Positions 25,501-37,500 of a stretch of DNA of 64,000 nucleotides are shown piece after piece; within the stretch, counting starts at the first letter, position 1, and every line of letters begins with the position of its first letter. The notes under the pieces are model-generated. The model did not search any database. It saw only the letters and a program-made list of their open reading frames with translations, and was not told where the DNA came from. This stretch comes from Tubiluchus corallicola. Lineage: Eukaryota > Priapulida > Priapulimorpha > Priapulimorphida > Tubiluchidae. Position numbers and translations under genes: made by a program. The DNA lies in contig JAQGDQ010000331.1 in NCBI GenBank assembly GCA_030141605.1, positions 62,001 through 126,000 of the forward strand. Reading direction: 5' to 3'.

Positions 25501-28500
25501 AGGAAAAAATTCTGTTATAAGATAGGATCTTACTAACTTTTATAGTAAATTGCTTATCTTTGCAAAGGTTAGGCTCAATGTTGTATTGTTAGTGTAGTTG
25601 TATTTATTGTTTGTGTTAAGCAGTGTTATCTAACACCAGAGATGTGATTTTAGGCTGTCGACTGTATGTATTTCAATGGATTTGACAAATTAGGATCTAG
25701 ATTAGTAGCAAGAATTGCTCGTCGACCTGGTAGGACTGCAGAGGTAAGTAGCAGACTCATACACCTTAGTTCTGCATTTAGCATATATAAATTCAGCATG
25801 CAGTGTTGCATCAAAGCAAAATGTGTGCTACCATCACTGACTAATTTTAATCTTTGCTATTCTTACAATGTGTAAGAACTCTCCTGGGCTTGTAATATCT
25901 TTCACACTAAAAATGTTCAGAAATAACTGCTCAATTTAGTACATTAAAATATAATAAATAATTGAAAGCAAACTAGTTTTGCCAAGGCCATGGAGTGTAA
26001 TTCTATAAAAGCAATTTTATTTACTTTGTCTGGAACATCTCAGATGTATAATAAGATCGTAACTTTAAGCAAAACTCATCATTCAAGATTAGTTGCCCAA
26101 AGTGATCATTATACAACTTCATTTCCTAATTGTAGCACAAAACAGATTGAATTTTGAGATGATTCTTTACTTTGAACAAAAATATCGCATTCAGTTAGCT
26201 GCAACATCACTGTAATTTTATTCACAACATGTGTAATGGCCAATGTTCTAGTAAGCAGGCCTATTAAAGGTGGGCGGGCAGCCAGTGTGCAGCATCAGGC
26301 CCCTTAAAGCCCAAAAATTTGGAACCATGGAAGATTTTTTGTTAATAGCTTTGTTAGAATTGGTAAAACTAGTAACTAAACAAATTTTGCTGAAACATGG
26401 TAGCCTGTGTTTAGCATTTGTATGATTTAATCTTGGTTTTTCATTTTCAGATATGGTTGATGATACGACTACCAGATGGTCGATACTTCCATTATCCTAC
26501 ATTACCCGATACTGTACTTTACAATGTAGCTGAGGAAAACTTTGAAGCTGGAGGATTGAAGTTTGAATTGATAGAACCTTTATGGAAATGGCGATTATCA
26601 TTTAATGGTTTATTAAGGTAACTATGATTATTAAGGCTCGTAGCTAAAATTAAAATGGTGCTACTTCAGAAAATTTTTAGCAATTGTTTTAATATAGTGT
26701 AAAATGTAACAAACATGTGTTTGTTTAATGTTGTAGTTATATTTGAAGATCGGGTGTTGAACGGCCTCTTTTCTTAACTGAAACTTTCTCATAGAGAGAC
26801 AACTGAAAAATTAAGCTGTTGTAGTTCACTTAAAGTCACAGAACTTATTTTTTGGTGATGCAAGGCGTCCTAATTAAATAATTTATGTTTTAAGCACACA
26901 CGCTAAGTTTATCACATCCAAGAAATATAGTACATGGTAATCACATGGCAGTTGTTATAGTGATAAGCACAGTACTTTTCTACCTAGCAGCAGACAATAG
27001 TGTATAACGTGTTATCTCAGACATGTGCGCATGGCTGCATGCGCACAACAGCCGAAGACACGTTGCTTGGGCGTGAAACAAATTGTACTTTCCTCGCGTT
27101 TTCCTGTGCCACACAAGTATAAAAAAGAACTAAAGAAAAAATACCTATCATATTTAATATTATCGATAATAATGAGTGAAAACAGGGGGGCTGCAGTACC
27201 AGAGTACCTATACATGGGCCACCACTGCATTCTACATACTATATGCATTTAAATCCGGTTCCTTTTTTAATTCTCTTTAGTTAGTGTACTTTTAGTAATC
27301 TGCCTCCATCAGGTCAGTTCTGGTTATGAAATGATTGCCAAAAAAGTTAGATGTAAATCAGTATTATATATATATATAAGTCCACTTTTTTTCATGTCCC
27401 TTCGCATGCATTAGAAGACTGGCATCAAATTTGCAAATCTGTATGAGTTTTACTGTTTGCAGTTAAAGGTTACTGTGCAATTTTTTGAGTCGTTTTGTTT
27501 GGCACTTAAGTAGTCCTCTTGAGTCATTTAACTATGCGTACCTCTCCTCGAGTGTTTTAATTGTTGTGGCAAACATTGTATTACAATCACTGCACATTGT
27601 GACAGAAACATTCATTATGTTGTAGAGAAGGTGAGAGACACGAGTGGTCAGAGCAAGATGGAAAACTTGTGCATATCACATTCGCTTTTACGTAAGTTGT
27701 ACATTGTTTTTTTTTTAAATAGCTGCTGTGTAGCGTGACATAGCATAAGCAAGTGGTTACTTCGGAGACGGTTTTCAAAAATTAAATGTCACATTATTGG
27801 TTCAGTCAAGTTTGTTTTGGTTAGATTTTGTATGATGTGAAATCTGTGGTTTGTCATTCTTTACAGATCTGGATAGAAAGTACAGTGTGTCCAAATATAG
27901 ACTTTTTTAAGCCTGCTATCCATTTTAGTACAGTAAAAAAACTTCCTACTTGTTTGCCTCATTTCCCCTGCAAGTGCTTACATATAGTCTAACTATAAAC
28001 ATTATACAGCTGTATCTGTTATTTGGTATTTATTAGGAACTCTAAAACTTCGATATTGCTGATGGTTTGACTATGGATTGTGTGTATGCATACATTCTGT
28101 AAGAATAGCTTTATTTTTGTGTGTTTAGTTGGACAGGTATCTCAGGCAGAGTATATGGTACCGAAGAGTTTAATATACAAACTGCAGCTGATGGCATTGC
28201 TAGGGCCCCATGGTCATGGCAAACATTTAGCAAACTACAAGACCGCAGGCATGTTACTTATTTTTAGCTTTGTGTGTGACACAACATGTGAGATAGGAAA
28301 TTATAAATTTTTTATCAACTCATAACCTATAGAATGTAAGGAAAAGGAAAAATCATTTTTGTGATAAAACTCTAAATTTTGTGCATTGTTTGCTGTTTAA
28401 ATATTGAGAAAATGTCAGATCGTTGAGAGTCAAGTTTTCCAATAAGTTTATTCGAGCACACATGACAGGTTTTCTTTTTGAATAACTAATTACATTAAGA

Positions 28501-31500
28501 AGAAAATTATTTGCATAGTTCACAAAGCTTCAGAGTTTTTTATGTGCATGTTTAAGTAGTTGGTATGTCGACGTTCTTGTATTAGTTTTGTATCTACCAT
28601 TAACTGTTATCATCATAAATTATACTCATCATTTATGAGTCAGTTTCATTGTTTCATGTAGCATATTGCAACTGATATTTTTCTATATTTCTGCATTCTA
28701 GCTTTTATACATTTTTACTACTTGGTATTTTTTTTCATTAATTAAGTTTTATGTATCTAACGAAGAAGATGGAAATATTCTTTTGTATAAGGTAGAAAAA
28801 CATCTATAGCTCTTTCTGTTTTATAGTTGTAGTTATCAGTGCTATGAACAGTGGGGATCAATGATAGGAACCTTAACAGCAGAAAATGAAACACCAAAAG
28901 TAATGCAGTTACAAGGCGCAAGAACTCACAGCTGGAATGTTCTTAACTGGGCTGTCATAGAAAAATACATTTTAATATATGGATACGTAGAAGATGGAAC
29001 GTGTTTTACCTTTGGAATTTTAAGCATACGTGGTTTCTGCAGCCAGTAAGTTTGTACTTTTACGTACTGTGAGTTTACTCAAGTTATTGTTGTTGTAGTG
29101 TCTGTTTTCTAACATTTTCATTTTCTTGCTGGTATCATAGTATTGTAACTTATTATTGAAGTTTCAAGTATTGTTACTTGTGTATGTAGTTTCTAGCGTA
29201 ATCATTTATGAAATCGTAAACCGTTATTTCAGAAAATTCTTATCCTCGTATAAAAAACTGCTATTCATTAAATTTTTATAGTGCAGACTCACATTTGGGA
29301 AGATAGTATAATATTATATGATTTCGTTTTGCTGCATACTAGTTATAGTGACAATTACTTTCCTACGTTATTGGAATCAGGTAATCACTTTGCATGGCTC
29401 AAAATCTGGATGGAGTTATGCAGCTAATCTTGTATATTTGAAATACTATATTAGATAACTTTATTAGAGTAATAGCAGTCTCAAATTCTTGAGTGAAGAT
29501 CAAGGCTAAGTAGTGTTTTCAAACTAGGCCATCTTCTGAAAAACTAAATATTCATAAAGAGCGAAGTGGAACAACAAAACTTATAGCACAGTACAAACTT
29601 ATAGCAAAGAGCATGTAGGCAAATGGCTTTGGTTAGCTAATAAATAGTCTTAGAATGGTACTGGGTTGTCATTGATCAACAGCTGTTTTTATTGCATTAA
29701 TACTAAATTTAAGGGGACTGACTTGTTTCTCAGAAAAGTTTTTTGCCAGAAAAACTTTTTCCCAACAAAAAAAAAATCACAGAAAACTTTTTGCCAAAAA
29801 ATTTACTTGCCCGACAAAAATTCCCAGAAAAGATTTTATGCAGAATTGCCATTTCCCAGAACCCTCATTTCATAGAAAATAAAATTCAAAGAAAATGTAA
29901 CAAATCCTTCTTAAGGTGCAATTAGATAATATGCAATTAAAAGTAGTTTATCTTAACTGGGTGTACTGATTAATGAAGATCATATGTTCAAAAAATTTTG
30001 CCAACAAATTAAGGCAAGAGAGTAGATTTGTAATGTCAGAACGATTAATTAGCTAGCGAATCATGTTGATCTTTGTAAATACACAATAGTGAGTGGCCAC
30101 CACGGTGCCTGGCTATCAAAGTTTCAAAGTGCCGGTGATCACTTATGAATCTCACTATTGAGTAGTTTCTTGTACTGTGATTCCGAATTATTTCGTTCAT
30201 TTCTCGGTTTTTAGAGAAAATGTACGTGCATCAGAATATGAATGTGACACATCTCTGCCAGTTTAGTATTTCATCTCAGAGGATTATCTTGATAATGAAC
30301 TTAAGGTCTGGTCCTGCCATAAAAGAACCTATTAGAAAAGTCTTGCAAAAGAGAATAATCTCTGGGGAAATGTTGGCCCTTAAGATATTCACAAATCCGT
30401 ATAGTTTGCAAAGCCTTGGCATTTTCAGTTTTTGTAATTATTATTAATTTTTATTAAATTTTATTTCAAATCCTATGAAAATCAATTATATTTGAAGTGA
30501 TTATTTACAGCAAATAGTACACTGCAAATTACTTTCAGTTTGATAATGCAATTTCACAATCGTCAAAGCAAATTAAAATTCTAACAATGAAATTTCCAAG
30601 CAAAATATTCTCTAAAACTGGGTTGGCACTCTAAACATTGTGTCGTTTTAAATTATTCTGATTTTTGGTAGTTATTAGTCAAAGCACTGTAGAAAGGTAA
30701 AGGAGAGCAGAAAAAGAAAGAATGAGAGAGGGAGCCAGAGAGGGGAAGAAGGGGAAGGAGAGAGAAACAGAAGGAGAGAGAGCTAAAAGTTGGGAAGAAC
30801 AATATTACGCAACTTGCATGTAGTTTAGTGTAAGTGAAGAAAAGTGACTCTTACTTTGTTTCAGGATGCTGTTTGGGTATGTTCATTTTCCATCTGGTAT
30901 ATGTTGCAATGTGAAATCTAGCACCTTGAAGTTGCCTGAAGTTAGTGATGAACAATTGCCACCCCATCGACTTACTTTCTCTTTGAATGCTGGCAAGTTT
31001 TGCCTATACGTTTTTAATTTTTTATTAAGTAAATTTTTTAATCAATTAAAAATATTATTGAAATAAAAAATTTAATTTTTTTTTAAAATTTTCCTTCTTG
31101 TGAATGTTTTATAATTTGTTCACAATGATACTTGTTCACTATAACAGTTATTTTTGTTATAGGAAAGTCTAAGGCTTCTGGGAAGTTAAGCTTATATCAA
31201 TTTTTTCCAAAAAACGTTGGTATTTGGAAATAAAAAGGGTGGAAATATGGAAATAAAAAAGTAATAAAAGAGTGATAAGCGCTTCGTGTAATTAGTAAGA
31301 TCACTTTGAAATTGCGATCATTTCACGCTTGCACACTCTCGTTTTTCTACCAATGACGAAGTTCATCGACTGTTAATTTCCATCAAAAGTATAATTAGTT
31401 TTTATGAAAGCTAATTTTGTAATATTTTTGCATGAGCGCTAGGTAGGCTGCAGACGTTTGAATTAGTTTGAGCAGTGTGCATTTATGGGAAACCACGATA

Positions 31501-34500
31501 CGCTTACGAAAAGTCACAAAGTCCACCAGTTACGTTGTAATTTTTGAAGTGAACGGCGGCTTACCACCATGCCTGAACATTTTTATACAGCGGTATTATA
31601 AAATAATTCTACACTATTTAAACATTTTTTGCAAATTTCTTTGTTACATTTTTCGAAATTTACTTGATAAGCCCAACATGCTAAGTTACTTGTCCTTTCC
31701 TTTAAAATACATTGTCATTTTAAAATACGTATAGATGCTCATTTTAATAGTACAGTAGGCGCCTCTTAGACTCAATTGCTTAATTGACTCAAAAACGCCT
31801 GGTACGAGCCGTTTCTATTCAAATGTATACAAAAATTGTCAGTAATTGACTCAAATAACTTCGCATAACTGACTCAATATTTTTCCTTCACGTATTTAAA
31901 ATAAATCATTTATCATTGAAGTACCATTTTGTTTGTAAGCAGGTACGTTTATCATGTGCTGCGCTAATACGCTAGCATGGCGGTTTTGCTTTGAATTTGT
32001 TACTTGCTCGTCCACTCGTTACCAAAGAATTTCTGGAAGCTAAACATTTAATCACTTGCCAAACGGTTTCCTTTTGAAGCTCTCATTGCAAATCACGCTT
32101 TCACGCTTAATTAATTAACAGTTAAAGATGCAGGTACTGTAATCAGCCGGTATTCCTTGTGATTTGCAAGAGTAAACCTCATACAACAAATAAGAGCATG
32201 AAGTTAAGAAGTTTGAAAAATGGAGCATAAGAGTAAAGATATAACAGTTAAGGACGAAATCAGCACCATTGCAAGGCAGAGTCAAGATGAACCTACAGAG
32301 GATGACGAAACCACTTGCGAGGAAACAAGCAAGTGCTAAATGTTTTACAAGAATACGTGCATCACACAGCAACTGTTTTTCAACATTTTTTACAATTATG
32401 AAAACTTTGTAAGCCAACTTCTTCGAGAGAAAATGAAGCAGCGGTCTTTGAAGGAATTTTTGTAATTTTTGCAAGTAAACAGACTTGGTGTGATTTAGAA
32501 AAGTATATTTTTTCATTTTTTCTAATTCACCTACTACACTTGAGCAAACAAAGCGTTTATATGCAGAATACTGGCACAGGTGTTTAATGGCAATGTTATT
32601 ATATCATGCAACACTTATCTGCATCATTAATCTAGTTTGCAAGAATGAATGCTCACATTGAACGTGTATTGATTTCTTAGCTCCTATGTAAACATGTAAT
32701 TATCTGGGTGAGTATTAAGACGCGGACTATATTTTTTCTTCTTAAGGATTGGAAACCTGAGGTTAGGCCTAAAAATTTTTTGAAGTAACTTGATGGGATT
32801 AAAGTATTCCCTATATATTATTTAAATGACCTATAATCCTGGTTGTTGTTTATGGAATAATATACGTAATTTAGTTTTTAAATTTATATTAAAAATTACT
32901 GTCTCTCTTAAAACTGAAATTGTTCTTGGAAATCATAAGCCTTATGCCTTTGTATTAAACTGAAAGCTGCAGTGTTAAACTTCACTGAGAAAAATGATCT
33001 CACATGGCAAGAAAATCATTGTTTAATAGGTATAAACTACACCATTGTGTTTTCCAAAGGTCGGACTGTCACTCAAGGAGAAAGGTTGTGTATTGATATT
33101 GTATTGTAAACCAGTTCATTTTTCAATCATGACAATAAAAGGTGTAACTCAAAATCAGTGGGTCAGTTTGATGATTAGCAGAGAAATAAATATTGGTTGT
33201 GTGGTTACTTTCTGCTTCATGTTTATGTGATTATTTTTTTAGAATCTCGAATTTGCAAGGTTGAACTTGATAGCAAGTTTGACCAGCAGATTTTTCAAGG
33301 TTTGCACTGGAGTGCTAAAATCGTTGAACAATTTGTTGATGTGTCTTTTAATTCTTCCAAAGGCTGGGGAATAGCTGAATATCTTTATCATAGGTAAATG
33401 ACTTAATTGTCTTAATGCTCTGATCAAGCATCATTCTACTAGCAGAAAGAACAAAAACAGCTCAAATGTCCTTACTAAGCTACATCATTTTGTTTTAAAG
33501 CTACTGGCAACTGTCCTCATTTAAGTATTTATTGCCTGCAAGTTTATTTGATCTCTCATGCTACAAACATCCGATAGTAGATTAACTGGAGTAGAGTGTT
33601 AGGATGTATATACACTCACATATGGCTGAGACAGCTCTGCTAGTTAGGTGGCTCATCTTTGAGAGGGATATCCTTAAACATGAGTCTTGATCAAACATCT
33701 CATTAAGTAAGCCCTGCTTTGAGTTCCGAATTCTTGCTTACAGTGTGCCAAAGTATATAAAAAACAATCATTTCAATGTAAATTTCCAAAACTGACTACA
33801 TATATCAGAGGATTTAAAAAACAATTTTTAAATTATTTGATATCTACGAGCCAGCTTACAAATAGTAATAATGTTAATAAGTAATTAGTTAATAATAGGC
33901 TAAATGTAATTAGTTAGTTATTGACAAAGAAGTATTGCCAGCATGCATGGATTTGAAATAAGAAAAACCTGGGATTCAAAAATACTTTTTGAAATGATTG
34001 TCTCCTTTCTCTTCGTCTTTTGAAACTTTCTTCCGCTGTAAGTCTAATGGGTAAATCACAACCATTAGAATGAATGAGTTACCAGTGCCTGCTAGCATGC
34101 TTTTTATATTTTATTACACAATATGTAGGGGACATATAACAGCATTTAGCATAAATTATGTTGTGTATGTATTTTGGTCAATAGTGTTTTCTATTCAGAA
34201 ATATGTGGTAGTATAGGAGCATGTTCTTATTATTTATACAAGTGCAATATAACCACAGTGCATGATTAGGTGAGGTTAATAATCGATGCTGCTTAAAGTT
34301 GAGTGATGCGTTATGTCAACCGTTTGTAATTACTAATCAGTTTTAATATAATTATTCACAAACCTGATTAGTGATTATGTATAAGCTAAACTATCATGAG
34401 CAATATGTTCTTGGTTTTTAACTTCCAACTAGTAAACATTAAAAATTACTTTTCCTTTTATAAATATTGCAACTGTGTCTCTAACATTGACAGCACTTTT

Positions 34501-37500
34501 TGCATTGTTGATAGTTATAAAGCTGCAACTTTGCTGCAGGTAGCATGAGGACATCTTGGCAACTTACTCATGTGCATTATCATTTTTTTACTAGTTGAAG
34601 TTTTTGTGTTTATAGGGTTTTACAATTTTATACCTTACTCTTCGCTAAATTTTATCTTGTATTGTTTGTTTTAGAGAAGAGGAAAATTGTCTTGTTCCAA
34701 GGTATCACTCAGTTCCATTGCTGTCAGATCCTTCTTTACCAGGTAACACAACTTTTGGTATATTATTATTACTTCTTGCCCTAAGTTTTACATAAGATGT
34801 TTATCTACATTTCACAAATTTAATTTTCAGATAACTTCAAAGAATTGCATGTAATTCCTTTGGAGATAGAGACATCTTCTTCAATTTTAGTTGGTGGAAA
34901 GGGAACTCAGCTAGCTTTGCTCAAACATTTGTCTGTTAGTACTAATGCAAAGGTAAATAAAACGTTCTTAAAATGAAATATTTGAAGCTGTACTGACCCC
35001 TACTAATAATTTATTTGTATTTTTTCCGGTAAAAGAGGTGTCAGCTGGTGAGAAAAACAATTGTGATTTGTAATAATCAATTGTTAAGGTTAAAGTGATG
35101 TGGTAAACTTGCTGAGGTTATAAATGCTGTTTGTGTTGCTGAAATTTAGCAAAGTTGACACATTAGTTTTGATTATGGACAATCACTCGCATTTGTTGAG
35201 TAAAATTTTTCATCTAAAAACGATGCCGTTGTTTTACAAAGTTACATGCATGCTATTAAATAAACGTATATTATTAACAAAATCTGAAGACATTGTTAAT
35301 GCTTATTTCAAAATGTCATTGATGTGCATGACAAAAAAAAAGTTGCGTAACAGCTATTGAGCTTAGAACTTTCGGCACAAAGTCATTGCACTTTCTTGCA
35401 GCAGTGACATCATGCCAGAACTAAAGCAAAGAAATTCCATGTGTATGAAACTTTTAGTTAGTTGCCAGTATGGTTATCAGCACCGAACAAATTACTGTTT
35501 CAGACCCAATCATACTGTGCATGTGCATGTGTGTGCGCGCTTCAGTGAAGGTGTGCGTGTATGTGTGTGTGTCCCAGTGTATATGATAATTATGGTAGTA
35601 TGATTACAGTAACAACAAGTAAGTGCTTTGTAACTAATCTTACTCTTTGTCAGCTTTTTATAGTTCCAAATGCTTTGCTAGTGACAGTGAACATGTATCA
35701 GTTGCAGTTAGCTAGCACTCCACTAGTAAAAGCTAAGATACAAACTCTTCACGAAAGTTGCAAGTGAGTATACATCAACTACCCAAAGTGCTATATAAAA
35801 GTTTTTGTGGTGCTTGCTTTTTTCTTTAGCTCTGACCATATGATTAGAGAAATTTCGGTAAAACTTGTACAGTTGTCATTCCACAAACGTTAGAGTGACT
35901 TTTTTTAATATAACATTAGTTTTAAAGGGAAACATATATGGAAAGTGGAATGAGAAGTTATAATAATAAGATGTCAATCATGCCTTTCTTTCATTTGGTG
36001 TTCATCTCTCTTCTAATTGGACCATTAGCGTGCAATGTTTCAATTTCTTTACAACGTAGGCCTTTTTCCACATTTTTAGTTATATTTTCTTGCAAATTAA
36101 CTGTCTTCTGCAATTTGTAAACCATTCAAAGTTTTAACAAATTAATTAAATGTATTAGTTAATGAGTAATCCTAGTGATGTTGAGGTGTTGGCTTTTGAG
36201 TTAGTATTTTTTAATTATCATTTTAAATTCTATTGTATTTATGTTGATTCATTAAAACTAACACCCTTTGTTGCTCTTTTTTTCAGCTCTCTTACCAAAT
36301 TGAAAATTGCCTGTGATAACCTTGTAGAGGAAATTAGCAGTTGTTTGCTGTGTTTCGAAGCCAGACAGAAGATTGCAGATGAAATGGAGCAAGAGTTTGG
36401 ATACGACTGGACAAATAAGCAGTTTTCTGTTCGTTCGTCAGCTGTCGGAGAAGATGGTTTGGAAGCATCCAGTGCCGGGATGATGGCCTCTTTTTTGGGA
36501 GTAAAAGGGAGTGACAATGTAAGTTTGGAGAAATTATTATTACAACAGACTTTTGTATTTGTTTTTGAGACTGAACGTTATTACAATATGTACATATTTG
36601 TTGCATTTAACTGATTACTGTGCTTTTTAGTTATATGAAGCTGTTGTGAAATGCTGGGCTTCTTTGTTTTCTCTTGATGCAGTGCAGTACAGAAGGTAAA
36701 TCATTATATTCTTTTATTTGTTTCTGGTCCTTCTGATATTTTGCACTTTTTTGTTTTTACTGGTTTTACTTTTTTGTGATATAGTTTTCTGTTCCAGAGT
36801 AGAAAATATATAAAACTTAAAATATGGCAGTACTTTAATTTTAATCAGCTGTCAAAGCTTTTAAATTTTAGGAAATCAGTGAAGAAGAGACTTATTTAGT
36901 AACTAGTTATATTAACTTGTGCACAATCCAGTGATTTTTTTCAAAATTGATTGTATGTGGTATTTCAAGAAATAATTAAGCTTCATCGTTAACCCATAGT
37001 AGATAGATATTAAACTATATTAGAAACTGTCGCATTTTTCATATCTTGCTTCTATGGCACTTGCTGCCCAATCTAAATTGCAGATATAGTATTTTTATTT
37101 TTTTTATTCTTCTTTGCTTGATAACTGTAAACACACAGGCACAGAGAACTTTGTTCATACTCCTTGCAGAAACTAAAATTGTATGATGTGCTGATCCAAG
37201 TTCAGTACAAGTGCAGGGGTATGATTTCTGTCTCCGTCCAGACTTAACTTCCTAGTGCAAATCGAAAACTGAAACATAAATTGAAAACTGAAGTACTGAA
37301 AACCTGTCATCAATTTTGTACACTGATTTTTTTGCGTTGGTGATGTCTTGTTGGTTAAAATTGTCTCTTTGCAGCTGATTTTAAAATTATTAAATATTCT
37401 TTCACCTTATGGTGTTAATAAACATGAAATGCACATACTTTACTTACCTTTTCTTCTTTAGAAATCACGGTCAACCAATAACTGTTGATATGGGAGTTTG

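Larger units (their letters stand above)
25023..33393 (+). other. Gene 2 exons 2-9: beta-rich CrtC/AttH-like N-terminal region (about residues 37-430)
   Basis: Starts with AVDCMYFNGFDKLGSRLVAR (exon 25654) and LPDGRYFHYPTLPDT (26451), followed by WTGISGRVYGTEEFN (28129) and the block RTHSWNVLNW (about residues 296-305) near GYVEDGTCFTF. In CrtC/AttH-type lipocalin-like proteins a G.RxHSWGxRDW block sits in this context (family knowledge), so a lipocalin-like ligand-binding barrel is inferred. The last exon, 33243-33393, carries WSAKIVEQF...GWGIAEY, which I associate with the same metazoan family. Exon 2 is ended at 25267 (donor GTATAC) because the frame stays open to that point; 25192 (donor GTTGGT) would also keep frame and shorten the protein by 25 residues. 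Confidence 0.65.

Noticed and set aside
27024..27047. Perfect 9-bp inverted repeat TGTGCGCAT...ATGCGCACA
   Set aside because: Too short to interpret; no linked feature.
27868..27900. Candidate exon after CTTTACAG in gene 2
   Set aside because: A stop appears three codons in when read in the required phase.
32115..32516. 133-codon open frame on the minus strand
   Set aside because: Antisense to the pogo-like remnant; no recognisable domain and no splice context.
33055..33079. Possible small exon (GRTVTQGE) in gene 2
   Set aside because: No donor in the phase required; joining 30992 to 33243 directly keeps frame (Ala-Glu-Ser).
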